Positions 22,378 through 34,001 of a stretch of DNA of 64,000 nt are shown here, piece by piece (position 1 is the first letter of the stretch; each line of letters starts with the position of its first letter). The notes beneath the pieces were generated by a model that was not told where the DNA came from, ran no database searches, and saw only the letters and a program-made list of their open reading frames with translations. The translations under genes and the position numbers were made by a program. Source of the stretch: Gigaspora rosea (taxonomy: Eukaryota; Glomeromycota; Glomeromycetes; Diversisporales; Gigasporaceae); NCBI GenBank assembly GCA_003550325.1, contig QKWP01000103.1, positions 356,677-420,676 on the forward strand. The letters run 5' to 3'.

Positions 22378-23669
22378 CACAATCTTGATATGCCAAAATC
22401 GAAATAGAATACAGAGAATAATATCTAAACCAAGATTCACGATTTAGATTAATAGTACTTGACCAATGCAAAACTTAGTTATTGACCCGTAACAAAATTT
22501 TTATGATGATCAACAAACCAGAAGATTATGGTAATACGATATTTCTAAACAGGTTTGGCATATAATAAGAAATATTTCTGTACTATTTTTATTACAATAT
22601 TAGATTCTATTAATATTGAATTTATTAATTGTTCAAGAAAATAACTGAGCAAGCTGGAACAATTACTTGACCTTCAATATGTCTCTTTAAAATTACTTAT
22701 TATACATGATCTAGAATCGATAGTGACAGGTTAATAAATCTATCTACTGCTATATTCATTTATATATAAATAATAACGCAAAAATTTTTAGAAACCTACA
22801 AAAGTGATTAACCTGTAACAAAAATTTCTAGTAAAAAATATCAATTTTTATTAAAAGGTAGTTATGTTTATAAAATCTAAGTTGTAAATAAACAAACTTT
22901 ACTGTATTTTGATTTTTTAAATTGTTTAAATTTCTACAGCCTATGAAGATTTACAACAAAATTAATGTGTAAAGCAACTATTTGGCTTAGTAAACACTTC
23001 TATCTATCGACCCTGAAATTTTTAATTATATCTATGCATTGTAATAGTAAAAACTGAATTAATAACAAACCTAAAATAGATGAGAAAGAGGTTATCAGGT
23101 TTGAAAACAATAAAGTATTAGATTTATATAGTAGAAACAGACCTTGTAGATTTATTTATTATTGAATTTTACAAGCCATTGATTTTGATATGTTATATAA
23201 GTTAAAAACAAATAACTATAACTAATATACTCTAATTTGCAGGCTTTGATCGAGGCATTGAATAATTTGTTCAAAGGATGTGTTCTAAAAATACCATGGA
23301 AGTCACAGGAATCTGTATTAAGTATTTGGCAATGAATGCTTTGAATATTTTTTTTACTATTTTTTTCCAATAGTTTTTTATTATTTAATACATGAATGCT
23401 AAAATACTGCTTATTTTCTCTAATATAAGATGCGACTGGGTTTCAATAGGTTATCCTGGTTAGAGATGCTGGTGACATTAGGTTCACTAGTCTCACCAAT
23501 ACAATACTAGTTTTACCTACAGTGGTGAAACTATCTTACCACTTTAATTTTATTTTACTAGCAACTTTAATTCTGACTATAAATCGAGTTTATAATTTCA
23601 CATGATCACAGGTACATTTAATATGTAATTTACTATAGCAGATAGGGTCAATCACAGATTTAATCATTT
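22378..23669. other. Gene-free AT-rich DNA
   Basis: The frame 23152-23370 (minus) has no recognisable motif. No repeat or RNA gene supported. Confidence 0.45.
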
Positions 23670-23908
23670 GGGGTCTTTGCTAGGAAAACCACAGTTAGAG
23701 AATATTTAGATTTTGACAATAAAATTTAAAATTGCTAGCTATCTATTAACCCAATTTGAATAAACTTTTTTTTACTTTATAAAGCTTTTTGATCTTTATA
23801 AAATAAAAAAAACTTTATTCAAATTGAATTAATAGATAGCTAGCAATTTCAAATTTTATTGTCAAAATCTAAATAGTCTCTAACTGTAGTTTTCTTAGCA
23901 AAGACCCC
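23670..23908. mobile_element. Fold-back MITE, GGGGTCTTTGCTAGGAAAAC ends
   Basis: 239 bp that folds almost completely on itself. The left arm from GGGGTCTTTGCTAGGAAAAC through TTGCTAGCTATCTATTAA and ATTTGAATAAA is mirrored on the right down to GCAAAGACCCC, around a short centre near 23788. Arms of over 100 bp with only scattered mismatches imply a recent or selected palindrome. Flanks share only ATTT, so the target duplication is uncertain. Confidence 0.75.
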
Positions 23909-25599
23909 ATTTAATAATTTATTATAAAAGTCTTGATTACTAACCGATATTCTTTTTTTCTATTTTACTAACTCAAATAATAGATTATGAAAAATTACAT
24001 GGCAAGGAAAATATATTCAAACAAATAAAATAAGATGTTTATAACAAAAAAGCACTCAGAAGAAACTACTACTAAATTTTTTTAGAACTTGAAGGTAAGT
24101 TATTTTATTCAAAGAAATACTTGGCTATTTATGCATTTGTTATTACCATTAATTTTTTTTATCACTTTGCTCTATCTACTTTCCAATTTTTGATGCCTGA
24201 TATTCTAACATATGTGATATATATATGGCAGAATTTGGCTGATCCTGCAAAAATGGTCAAGTGTCCCAAGCTACATGGCAATGGTCTTTTCACGTTTACG
24301 ACATTTAGAAATATAAAATTACACTATTAATATCAAATATGTACATTATTTCAGGACACTCTTAGACATTATTTTAATATTATACATCTTATTTTTAGGT
24401 AATATGATTTTCAAAATAATGCTATGTATATAAAAATACAATAGAGTAGAATTTTTAGTATAATCACTTAGTATAAATATTTTATAATATTATTGTTTAA
24501 TTAGATGAATTTATTAAAACACACTGAAGAAGATATGAGAAGTCTATTCACTATCTCTATAGGCTCCACTAAACTAATCTAGGTATATTAAAAGCTAAAG
24601 TACACAATTTATACAAGACTTACCACCTATTATGCCTTCAAGAGACCTTTTATACTATCTTGAACTAGCCTTATATCTTTATATAAGAAAATAGCTACAA
24701 GATAGAACCCACACGGTTACAAAAAGAATCGATATGTAACAGACACTATTACTTTAAAAAAAGAAAGGGTTCTTGCTCTGTTAATATAGTGTTGAGCTTT
24801 ATTACTTCAGATAAGTCCTCACACTACTACTGCCTACTGCAACAGAAAGCCAATTGCACTTATTTGACTAATTTAGCTCCCAGACCAGTGTTCTTGCTAT
24901 TCAAAGTTATTTTGACATTGTGGACTAGAAGGAAAATAGGGTAGCAATAGAGCCGGCCTTTACTACAAGCGAGTGCTAGCAAAAAGAAAGATACTATGCT
25001 TTGATAGCTAAGTAACTCTTAAGTACCATTTAATGAACATTCTAAGACATTCTAATCTTTGTCCAATTGATCATACACAGAAACATTAACACTTTCTTAC
25101 TTTCTTTACCTGTTTGCTAATACTTATAATATTTAAAAATCACATGTAATCACAACATTAACTAGAATTTATCTGCATCTAATAAAAAATCCCAGAAGTT
25201 ATTAAAAACAGCTATATAGGCTAAACAACAAATGGATATGTAATCAGATTTTTCTATATCACTTTATAGATAGGCTTCTCAGTAGAGTTAATACTTCGAT
25301 CCAAATTTAACTATTTATATCTGTATTTAACCATTAGATTTAGATTTAAATATGCAGCTGCATTATCTTTGTTTACTCACAATCTGTTTTATATATAGTA
25401 ACAATTCTAGATATCATTGTTAAATTCAGAGTTTTATAATTAGATCTAGATCTAACAATAAGTTCAGGTCCAATATGTGTAATTAAATCTGGATTTAATG
25501 ATTAAATCTGAACATAAATAATTAAATCCAATTTACTTTATTTTAATATATAAATATATAATAAAACAATATATATTAGCTATTTAATTTTTTAATAAA
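23909..25599. other. Gene-free AT-rich DNA
   Basis: The frame 24121-24330 has no motif. Around 25300-25530 there are repeated AATCTAGATTTAA/TTAAATCTGGATT words. No gene supported. Confidence 0.45.
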
Positions 25600-25945
25600 A
25601 AAAAATAATACTGAGTAACTGCTGATATTTAATGCTGAATAAATATATATTTGTTTGCCGATTTAATACTGAATAAATATATGATTGTTTGCCAATTTAA
25701 TACTAAGTAATTTGCCGATTTATGTTTAATTTGGTACATTCATTTAATATTCAGTATACTGAATTTTACCATTTCAATTAGTATTAGTACTGAGTTATAG
25801 CTGATTTATATTTAATTCAGGCAACTGAGTAGCAGGAATCAGGTACTATTTAGTTTAATAAAATTCAGATTATATTCATTAAACATTTGGCAGACCAAAT
25901 TGTACTATTTCGACCAGTGTTATTATTTAGTGTTTCGCTTATTGT
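25600..25945. repeat. CTGAAT/ATTCAG-rich repeat ending GACCAGTG
   Basis: Degenerate copies of TTTAATACTGAATAAATATA and TTTGCCGATTTA. Its right end reads TTTCGACCAGTG, the reverse complement of the CACTGGTC start of the repeat at 2952, and it too abuts a LINE fragment. Confidence 0.5.
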
Positions 25946-26152
25946 CGTTAATAGTTCTTCTAGTTTTATTTCTTAACACAATTCTCCATAGTCTCTTTCA
26001 TCTACTTTATCCATAGGATTATATTCTTCTTTCCAATCTTGCCAATACTGTTCTTGCATTAGGTTGCTTTTCGTCTATTTTTGAAGTGCTCTTTCACTAC
26101 ATCTTTAATTTCATTTGTATTTGTGATTAATCTGTTATCTTCTTATATATTA
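25912..26152 (-). pseudogene. LINE pre-RT fragment
   Basis: Read on the minus strand in two frames, this gives EDNRLITNTNEIKDVVKEHF followed by QEQYWQDWKEEYNPMDKVDE and LEELLTTISETLNN. This matches in kind the segment preceding the RT domain in the large LINE (HSKRENI...WIEEYEPKHWIDPTWY). It is cut at 26152 by another repeat and at about 25940 by an ATTCAG repeat. Clearly a remnant. Confidence 0.6.
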
Positions 26153-26618
26153 AGGGGCTTCCAGAAATTATATAATTTTTTGGTGGGTGGATGGGGTTCT
26201 AAAAATATCAGGTTATAATTATAATTCTAGTCAAATTTTTATAATTTCTGCCCAAAATTATAAATTATAAAATTATTAATACTATTGTTCTACTAAACCA
26301 ATTTAGATGATTTAACTGCCAAAATGTTCGTCTTGCTAAGACAATTCTAACAAGACCAAAATCATTAAAATCTAATTACAGGGTCCTAAGATTGTTCAAC
26401 TTTTGTATAATTTTAATAATGATTTTTTAGAATTACTAAATAAATTTCTTTAATATTAAACAACTTTTGATCCACTGGCCTGTTTTGGATGATTTAACTA
26501 CCAAAATGTTCATCTCCGTAAGATGATTCTAACAAGCCCAAAATTGCTAAATTCCAATTACAGAATTCCAAGATCGATAAAGAGTTGTATTGTTAGACAA
26601 ATAAAAAATCTTTATTAA
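26152..26618. repeat. Dispersed repeat starting AAGGGGCTTCCAGAAATTAT (copy A)
   Basis: Homologous in inverse orientation to 40184-40655. Contains two direct copies of a ~75-bp block (CCAAAATGTTCRTCTYNNTAAGAYRATTCTAACAAG... near 26318 and 26506). Non-coding; no terminal inverted repeat found, so its class is open. Confidence 0.7.
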
Positions 26619-26656
26619 AGACCCTGGGTCGGATAACGCAGTGGTTAGCGCTCTGG
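26619..26656 (+). mobile_element. tRNA-like (SINE-like) head, left part, A box
   Basis: Sequence TCGGATAACGCAGTGGTTAGCGCTCTGG looks like the 5' half of a tRNA with its D-arm; TGGTTAGCGCTCTGG (26642-26656) fits a pol III A box. It is interrupted exactly here by the gypsy element and resumes at 38738 with a B box. See the partner entry. Confidence 0.55.
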
Positions 26657-27813
26657 TGTTACTATCTGTTGGGAGATATTAGACCCGCCTGTAGAGCTAT
26701 CGGGATAGTGAACGATATTTACGAGTTAATCAGCAGAGAAATTCAGAGAGAGAATTATGAAGGAGTTAGAGTACTTTGGCGTAAAAGGAGTTGAATCAGT
26801 TGTAACAGGTTAAAAAGGGATGAATCGGTATATAATTAAACAAAGGGGTTATCTAACGATATCAATCATTAATCAGCAGAAACAATTAAATAATACAGCA
26901 GTTAATTAAATCTATCTATAGTCTTAAATGTATTATCAATAAAACAATCAAATATCGGCTTATCGATATGTGTATCAGCAGCAGTGTAAAAAATAATCAA
27001 ACACTAAATAAAATAACTAATAAAACAAATAAACAATATAGTAGCAGTGTTGAGAATTCGATAATAAAAGTGTATATAAGTTGCCTTCGGCTTTGAATGC
27101 CTACTAACTTATATAGGGTCAAGGTTTATTATTAAACAAAGGATCAGATCGAAGTCTGAAGTCTTTATTGAAGGCAGAATTTGATCCTTTAAATACATGT
27201 TTCTAGATATATAAATTAATTATAGTAGTTATTCAAGAAAACTTTTATTCGCGGTCAACTTATTTTGAGAATCATTCGATTCTTTTCAACACCAATCCCT
27301 TCATTAATCACATTAGTTTCAACCACGGCTTTGCCTTATTTAAAAGTTCCATCTGCGAAAATGAAATTCTGAGACATATCAGCAGATTCATGAAAATATT
27401 TGAATGCCTCGGGGCATTCGAGATAGGCTAAATAATCAAGTGTCACCATGAGACACATATAGAAGATTTCTTATTCAAGTGCGTTGGTGTAATCAGAGGC
27501 TGGATGATGACAGTCGATCCATCTACCGATCGATTATCGTATCTATAATAGACTTCGATCCAATTCTTAGTATGATACCCCAATAAAGTAATAAGAAATG
27601 ATATGTATTTGTATAACAAAATAGGAAATAAAAGAGATATGTATATATTAACAAATAAAGAAATAGAAAAAAATATTCGTATGTCAATCGGTCATCGATC
27701 AAATCGACGATTGGGGTTTACGGTTTAAGAGTTCAGAATGATCGACATAATTTGATCATGGGATACCAATAGGCCTATCGGAAAAGAAAAATTTTAATTT
27801 TTCTAGTGTAACA
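26657..27813 (-). repeat. 3' LTR of gypsy element
   Basis: 1157 bp, TGTTACTATC...AGTGTAACA in plus-strand reading. Matches 34179-34549 plus 37950-38737 with many single-base differences. In this copy the terminal TG/CA are intact; in the other LTR both have become TA. Confidence 0.85.
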
Positions 27814-28976
27814 AACTCCCCTGCTTGATTATCGAGCTCCTGCGAGATGTAAAGGTCCGGACTACTATCAGTCTGGTACATTTGTGGATGATATAACTTC
27901 AAACGATTACCATGGTACTTCTGTTTTAGCACCTTATCGTCCATGGTCCTGAGTTTATAAACACTATTACCAAGAGCGTCATGGATGTAAAAAGGTCCCT
28001 CCCATTTTTCTTTCAGCTTATCCTTATGGGTCCCTTCCAGAAACGATTTATAACGAAGGACTTGATCTCCTATGGTATAACTTCCAATGGCATATTTTTG
28101 ATCGTGGCGCTTCTTTTGGTATAATTGAGCCTTTTTAGTCCTTTCCTGTGCTTTTCTTTGAATTTCCGGTATATCTCCTAATAATACGGCGACTCTTCTA
28201 AGAATGTTGGTTTGCAAGTCTCTTTCGTTCGAAGGAGGTGGTAGTCTTAAGTTAGCGACTTCTCTGGGGAAAATAGCGTCTCTTTTATAGAGCAAATAGA
28301 AAGGCTCGTAATCTGTCACAGCATGTCAGGTAGTCCGATAGGCAAATAGAGCGGGGCCGATAAATTGATCCCAATCAAGATGAAATTGGATAGTACACTT
28401 GGACAAGACTTCACAAAGAGTCCGATTGAATCGCTCGACCAAGCCATTAGTCTGGGGGTGATATGCAGTTGAATACCTATGCTGGAATTGAAGTTGGTCA
28501 CAGATGTGATCGACCAATTTGTTGGCAAAATGTTTTCCTTGGTCTGACAAGAGTTCCTTGGGGCTGCCATGCCGGCAAATAACGTCTTCAATAAGAAAAG
28601 TGGCGACAGCTGAGGCGATAGCTTCTGATAGGGCACGTGCTTCCAGCTATTTGGTGAGATATTCAGTGGCAACAATGATATATTTCTTTCCAGATTTGGT
28701 GGGAACTAAGGGTTCAACAATGTCAATCCCTATACGATCAAAGGGTTGACCAATCTTAATTGGGTAAAGGGGTTCACGTGTTCAGGGTTTTCCTTTTCGT
28801 TGGCAAGTGTCACAGGACTTTACATACTCTTTGATATCTTCTCCCATCTGCGGCCAAAAGAATCTTTGAGAAATTCGCTGGAAAGTAGAATAAAAATTAA
28901 AATGTCCGGACAAAGGGTCCGAGTGCATACTAAAAAGAATAGCAGGGACTTCATGAGGTAACAGTACTCGAAGAAG
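27756..28976 (-). pseudogene. Gypsy integrase
   Basis: Inserts the cDNA into the genome. On the minus strand one frame running from about 28976 shows the HHCC zinc-binding start (MHSDPLSGHFN ... SCDTCQR), then the catalytic core: GIDIVEPL (first Asp), LLSDQGKHFANKL (second Asp), TAYHPQTNGLVERFNRTL (Glu). An in-frame TAG at about 28650 interrupts it between the first and second Asp. The frame then shifts to 27756-28319, the C-terminal part with a WEGPFYIHDALGNSVYKL (GPF/Y-type) module and no chromodomain. The stop at 27756 lies 58 bases inside the 3' LTR. Confidence 0.85.
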
Positions 28977-29965
28977 TCAGTGTGGGGGTTGTTGCAATCT
29001 TTTAAGCAGTAGATTGTTAGTAACGATATAATGTCTTGTTTGGTTAATTAAACGCTTTTGTTTTTGGGGTTCCACAGTAGTTGGGTTAGTAAGGTAATCA
29101 AAAAATATTTTGTAGACTTCGGGATCCATTGTGATATTGTTTCGGCGAGACAATAAATATAACAAATAGTGAGAAATGTAGAAAAAATAAAAAATAAAAG
29201 AAGAAATACTAATAGTCGATAATAAAAAAGGGGTGGTTGGTAACAGACTGTCAAAAAAATAAGTTGGAATGAATATCGGATAGTTCAGAAATTCGAAATA
29301 AGAAATCAGCGTTGGTGTGTTGTCTACTGGCTCGGTGTTTAATGGTAATGTCAAATTCTTGTAAGGATAAAATCCAACGTGCCACACGTCCTCGAGGAAG
29401 TTTTCAACTAATCAAAAATTTGAGGGCCAAATGGTCAGTAATCAAGGTAAATCAGGTGCCATGGAGGTACTGACAGAAATAAGTCACTGCCCATACAACG
29501 GCTAAACATTCTTGTTCCGTGACCGAATAATTCTTTTCTGCTAATGTTAAGGTTCGACTGGTATACGAAATAACTTTTTCTCTATCTTGAGCATCCTTTT
29601 GGGAGAGAATAGCACCGAGAGCAATTCCCGAAGCATCAGTAAACAACAAAAATTCTTGATCAAAATTTGGATAAGCAAGTACAGGAGCGGAGATAAGTTT
29701 TTCTTTCAATGATTGAAAGGCTTCTTGTTGTAACAGGGTCCAAATATAATTTTCTTCTTTCTTCAGAAGAAGGTTAAGAGGGCAGCAAGTTTTGAGAATT
29801 CCTCAATAAATCTATGGTAGTAGGAAGCCAAACCCAAAAATCCACGGAGTTGCCGGAGAGTCGTAGGGACGAGAAAATTTCGGACCACCTCAACTTTCTT
29901 AGGGTCAGTCGAAATCCCTTGGGCACTAACGATATATCTGAGAAACTTAAGTTCCCTTTTTGCAA
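28977..29965 (-). pseudogene. Gypsy RT end, RNase H and tether
   Basis: Minus strand. 29452-29709 holds the RNase H: PVLAYPNFDQEFLLFTDASG (first Asp), GAILSQKD, and NYSVTEQECLAVVWAV with the catalytic Glu. Upstream, 29774-29965 contains the thumb-like segment (FLRYIVSAQGISTDPKKVEV can be read across frames). Downstream, 28977-29387 carries linker toward the integrase (RHYIVTNNLLLKRLQQPPH). Several frame changes are needed. Confidence 0.75.
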
Positions 29966-30039
29966 AATAACACTTACGGGATTTAATTTTAAACCAGATT
30001 CATTGAGACGTCTAAAAACACCTTCAAGTGCTGAAGGTG

Positions 30040-31012
30040 CTCATCAAGACTTGATGAAAAGATATTAATATCATCAAGATATATAACACAAATTTCCTGT
30101 TGATACCTTGAAAAATTTGATCCATTAAACGTTAGAACGTGGCCGGGGCATTCATCAAGCTGTAAGGCATAACTTTAAACTCAAAGGTCCCTAAGTGACA
30201 GATGAAAGCTGTCTTTTCTTGGTCCTTAGGATCCATTTCTATCTGCCAGTATCCACTAGCTAAGTCCAGAAATGTGTACCATGAAGAATTTTTGAGGGTA
30301 TCGAGAAGGTCATTAATAATCGTCAAAGGATAATTATCCTTTTTGGTTACCGCGTTAAGCTTCCTATAGTCGATGCAGAATCGAATTTTATCTTTTTGTT
30401 TAACCAGTACCATGGGGGAAGGCCAAGGGCTGGATGAAGGTCAAATGATGTTGCCCACCAGCATATCAGCAATTTCATTTTCCAAAAAATCTTTTTCCAT
30501 CGGTGAGGTCTAATATGCCTTTTGTTTAACCAGAGGGCTTCAGCAGTAAAAATTTTATGTGTGACCAAACTAGTTCTTCCTAAATCATGCGGAGTCCAAG
30601 CAAAAAGGTCTCTATATTCAAGAATAAGCTCTTGCATATCACCTCGAGCTTCTTCTTCAATTGGTCCAATATCTATTTCAGGAGTTAACTCGAAATGTTC
30701 ATTGAAGAAAAACTTTTGGCCTTCCTCGAAACTTTCTTCCTCATACCCGGAAACGTACTCATCATTGTCATTCTGATAGTTATCGTCACTGTTCATTTCC
30801 CACCAAGCTTCGTGAACACCTCGTCCTTCAGGTGCAATATTATATAGAAAAATAGTATCTTCTTCGTCTGAGTTATCATAATAATCAGGTGGAAGTTCAG
30901 GGGGGCTGATAGGAGTATCATTAGGGTCATCAGAAAGAAATTGTTCATAGAATTTAAAGTGAATCCGGAGGGTCATAAAAATAAAAAATGTCTTCTTCTT
31001 CTGAAAATCCAT
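30040..31012 (-). pseudogene. Gypsy reverse transcriptase
   Basis: Minus strand. 30132-30413 shows MVLVKQKDKIRFCIDYRKLN, then WYTFLDLASGYWQIEM (first catalytic Asp block) and FEFKVMPYSLMNAPATF. The YIDDI catalytic pair can be read just downstream (about 30085, ICVIYLDDINIFSS). N-terminal 30347-31012 is an acidic spacer (SDEEDTIFL..., EEESFEEGQ) followed by LILEYRDLFAWTPHDLGRTS, the usual entry to a gypsy RT. A frameshift separates the two parts near 30410-30470. Confidence 0.85.
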
Positions 31013-31591
31013 ACAGCCGTTCTTCTAACTCTTCTTCTTCTATTTCGAATTCATCTCCATCCTCTTCCTCCTTTTCATTTCCAGTTTTTGGGTTATAGTT
31101 TTCTTGTATGGGGTTATGCTGAATTCGGCAAAATTCAACCGGAACTATAATTTCTTCATTCTCCCAATGTAGAGCCATTTCGGAAGCATTATAATCTGTT
31201 TTCGCCTGGACCTTGGATAACCAATCATTTTCAACTATGGTTTGATATGATAGGGCATCTGTAACGACAACATCAATCAGAATTTTTACTCCTCCCACGA
31301 AAAATGGGAAATTAGAAATTTCTCCAATAGCACGTTTGATCTGACCATGAACATTAACCATATTGACGGTGGAAGGCCTTCGACCTTAACACCTAGTTAA
31401 CTTAATAAATGAGAAGAGACAACACTCCCAGAAGAACCACTATCCACTATGAGTGGAATAATTTTATTATAAACAACTGCATCACAGTACAAGGCTGTAG
31501 AGGTAAGGGTTGGTTGTAGATTGACAAAAGTCCGGGACTTCCTCTTAGTGGTAACTTTCTTTCGGAGCCCTTGAACCAATTGTGTGCGCAT
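30954..31591 (-). pseudogene. Gypsy aspartic protease
   Basis: Processes Gag-Pol. Minus strand 31397-31591 has NKIIPLIVDSGSSGSVVSSH; the DSGS box is the catalytic Asp (DTG/DSG type). The continuing frame 30954-31361 gives INVHGQIKRAIGEISNFPFF, VKILIDVVVTDALSYQTIVENDWL (flap and Ile-Leu-Gly-like end) and an acidic tail. A frameshift/stop near 31380 separates the halves. Confidence 0.75.
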
Positions 31592-31928
31592 CGCAGGAAC
31601 TGACCGAAGTAATTGTCTGAAAGTGATATTGGCCGCTTTGTCTCAGATATCGGCTACAATGGAGTAAGGGGGTACAAGGGCTAATATTTGTAGAGGATCA
31701 TTGAGCATCTTCTTTTTTCAGACGATTTGAGCCCGATTGGTCTTGGTCTGGGATGGAGGGTCGTCACTGTCTCAGTTGGGCACGCAGTTTCTTCTCTTTG
31801 ATCTTCTTGAATCGAACCTTCCACAGTTCATCGTCTCTTGAGCTGAGTAAATTGACTAGGCCATTTATTTTCTTCTCCTGCCATGAACATCTGGTCATTT
31901 GCATGAAGGTTCAAAAAAGTGTGCGCAT

Positions 31929-32274
31929 TACAGTCAACCCTCCATAAATGCAACCTCCATAAATGCAATACCTCTTTAAATGCACATTTTTTTCTATTCC
32001 ATAAAATTTTATTAGTGCTAAATGCACGTTCTATATTCTGTAAATGCACGTTCTCTTGAATAACATTTTATATCATACTAATCTTCCTAAATGCACGTGG
32101 CCAATCAAATTTTAGTATTTAAGATAGTTTATACAGTTTTGGTAGAAGTTACACGAACTTGATAATCTAATTTTTAAAAGCTGCAATTTAATTGGCTCTC
32201 TCTAAATGCAAACCTCCCTAAATGCACATTGTAGGCTTGTCTCTACGAGTTGCATTTATGGAGGGTTGACTGTA
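31929..32274. mobile_element. pogo/Tc1-like MITE, 342 bp, TA target
   Basis: Spans 31931-32272. Both ends read inward CAGTCAACCCTCCATAAATG (identical for at least 24 bases) and are flanked by TA (31929-31930, 32273-32274). CAGT-type ends with TA duplication are typical of pogo/Tc1-mariner elements. Inside are several AAATGCACGT copies. Non-coding. It sits between the gypsy zinc knuckle and protease and truncates the knuckle frame. Confidence 0.9.
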
Positions 32275-34001
32275 TTTGTGCAGCACCATCATTGTTAACA
32301 GGGGCCGGAGGGATGGGTCGACGCTGATTGTTCTGGTTCACAGGGATCGCATTGCTACCAGTAGCCACAGCTCCAGTATTATTAGGTGGGGCGGGTTGAG
32401 GACAATTTCGCACGTAGTGTCCGGTCTGTCCACATTGATAACAGGAATATTGGGGCAGTAAATTCCAATTTCGGCGCAGCTGTTCTTTGCTTTCTTTAAA
32501 CTGAGCTGCCATGGCTGTAAAGGCTTCTCCAAGCTTAACAATATCTTCTTAGGTTTTAAATGGAGCTGGGACTAGAGGAGCAGTTGTTGAAAGGGAGGTT
32601 GCAAGAACTGGCTGCTGTGGCATGGAAGTGGAAGCAGGTAAATAAGGATTATAATAATAAGGGTTTTGTTTGAAAGAATTTTCGAATGCTTTAGCACATT
32701 CATATGCAGCAGTTAGAGAGTTAGGTAAAAATGGGGCTACTGAAGTAGAAAGTTCAGAACGAAGTCCATTAATAAACATTTGGGCTTTTGCACTTTCAGG
32801 ATATCGATGTCCACCAGCTTCAACACGGCAGAGCAATTCTTCAATAGCCACGTGATAAGAATCGACATCCTCACTCATCCCTAGTTTCTTCTGGGTGAGT
32901 TGAGCGAACCATTTACTCTCAAGGGCCGGCGTTCTGAAGTGGGCTATGAAGGAGAGTCGAAAACTTATATCAAGGTTGAGACGGTCATTCTATCGATCAA
33001 TAGGGGCCAGCTAAGCCTGATTAGTGGCCCACCAAGTGGCGGCGGCACCCTTAAGCTTAGGTACAATCACCGGAATTTTCCTAGTGTCCTGCACCTGGTT
33101 GGCTTCGAAAGCTTTCTCCACGTCTTCCAACTATGAAATCGGATTTTGTTCTCCAGAAAAAATTCAGGATAGTGGACCAAGTTCAACTCACGATGCTGCG
33201 CAGGAATATTAATAGCAGGAATATTAATTTGAGGTACCAGGGCAGCTTGCAACTGGATAACAAGATTTCCGATTTGTTGCGCGAGAAGGGCCATAGGTCA
33301 GGTTGACCATCAGCAATCGGATTAACAATAGTGATAGGAACTTGGGGTTGAGGGTATACATGAGGATGAAAGCATTTCGGGTTCTAAAACCCGAAATTAA
33401 AATTTGAAGATGAAATTGTTTTTGACCTATTTTACTTGAAAGACGAAATTATTTGATACTTTTTTTGAATAGACGAAATTATAAGAAACATATCTATATA
33501 AATTTTATTTGCTCTTCCTTATAAAAAATTTAATTTTCTCTAATGAAGACGAAATAGGCCTTTTTCAAAAATCAATTTTGGTGGCATCACTAGTTGAGGG
33601 ACTTCAATGTTTTCATTGTCATCATTGTCAGCCAAAAAATTATTAAGATCTTCATTGAAATTGTCGTGATCCATATGGGCAGATTCGATTTCTTCTGTGT
33701 CTTCCTCGGGATTATCGGGATTATTAAGGATATCTTGATTAAATCTATGGGTCTCTTGATATATAGTTAAGAACCTAGTTACAAGGGTAGGGAAATCTTC
33801 GGCTTCACCATATCAAAAGCTAAAAATAAACCGAAGGAGTAACCTATCGGGAATATTCTCAAGTCCAAGTTCAACAAGTCTTTCAAATCGACGTACAGCG
33901 TATTGGAAATACTGGAGGGCGGTAAAAAAAGCACTATACCAAGTCCAAAAGTTTCGAAACTGTAGAGAAAGGTCTTCTATGGGAGAAAAAAAACTATACA
34001 C
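32243..34001 (-). pseudogene. Gypsy gag with zinc knuckle
   Basis: Capsid/nucleocapsid. Frames on the minus strand: 33813-34001, 33067-33294 (Q-rich start MALLAQQIGNLVIQ), 32549-32878 (capsid: DVDSYHVAIEELLCRVEAG, AQMFINGLRSELS) and 32243-32512 with CYQCGQTGHYVRNC, a perfect CX2CX4HX4C knuckle. A MITE (33355-33592) splits the upstream part and a pogo-like MITE follows the knuckle. Confidence 0.75.
33347..33600. mobile_element. 238-bp MITE (TAGTGATGCCACC family), copy 1, TSD GTTGAGGG
   Basis: Element 33355-33592, in reverse orientation relative to copy 2 at 42112-42351. Flanked by perfect GTTGAGGG (33347-33354, 33593-33600). Ends TAGTGATGCC and TATACATGAGG are only weakly alike, so TIRs are short or absent. 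Contains repeated GACGAAATT/GATGAAATT words. An 8-bp duplication suggests hAT-type mobilisation. Confidence 0.85.

Noticed and set aside
26619-26656. Functional tRNA gene
   Set aside because: Even after rejoining with 38738 onward I cannot draw a full cloverleaf with matching acceptor and anticodon stems; SINE-like or decayed tRNA is safer.
28519-33212. Several plus-strand ORFs across the gypsy element
   Set aside because: Antisense of recognisable gag, protease, RT, RNase H and integrase sequence.
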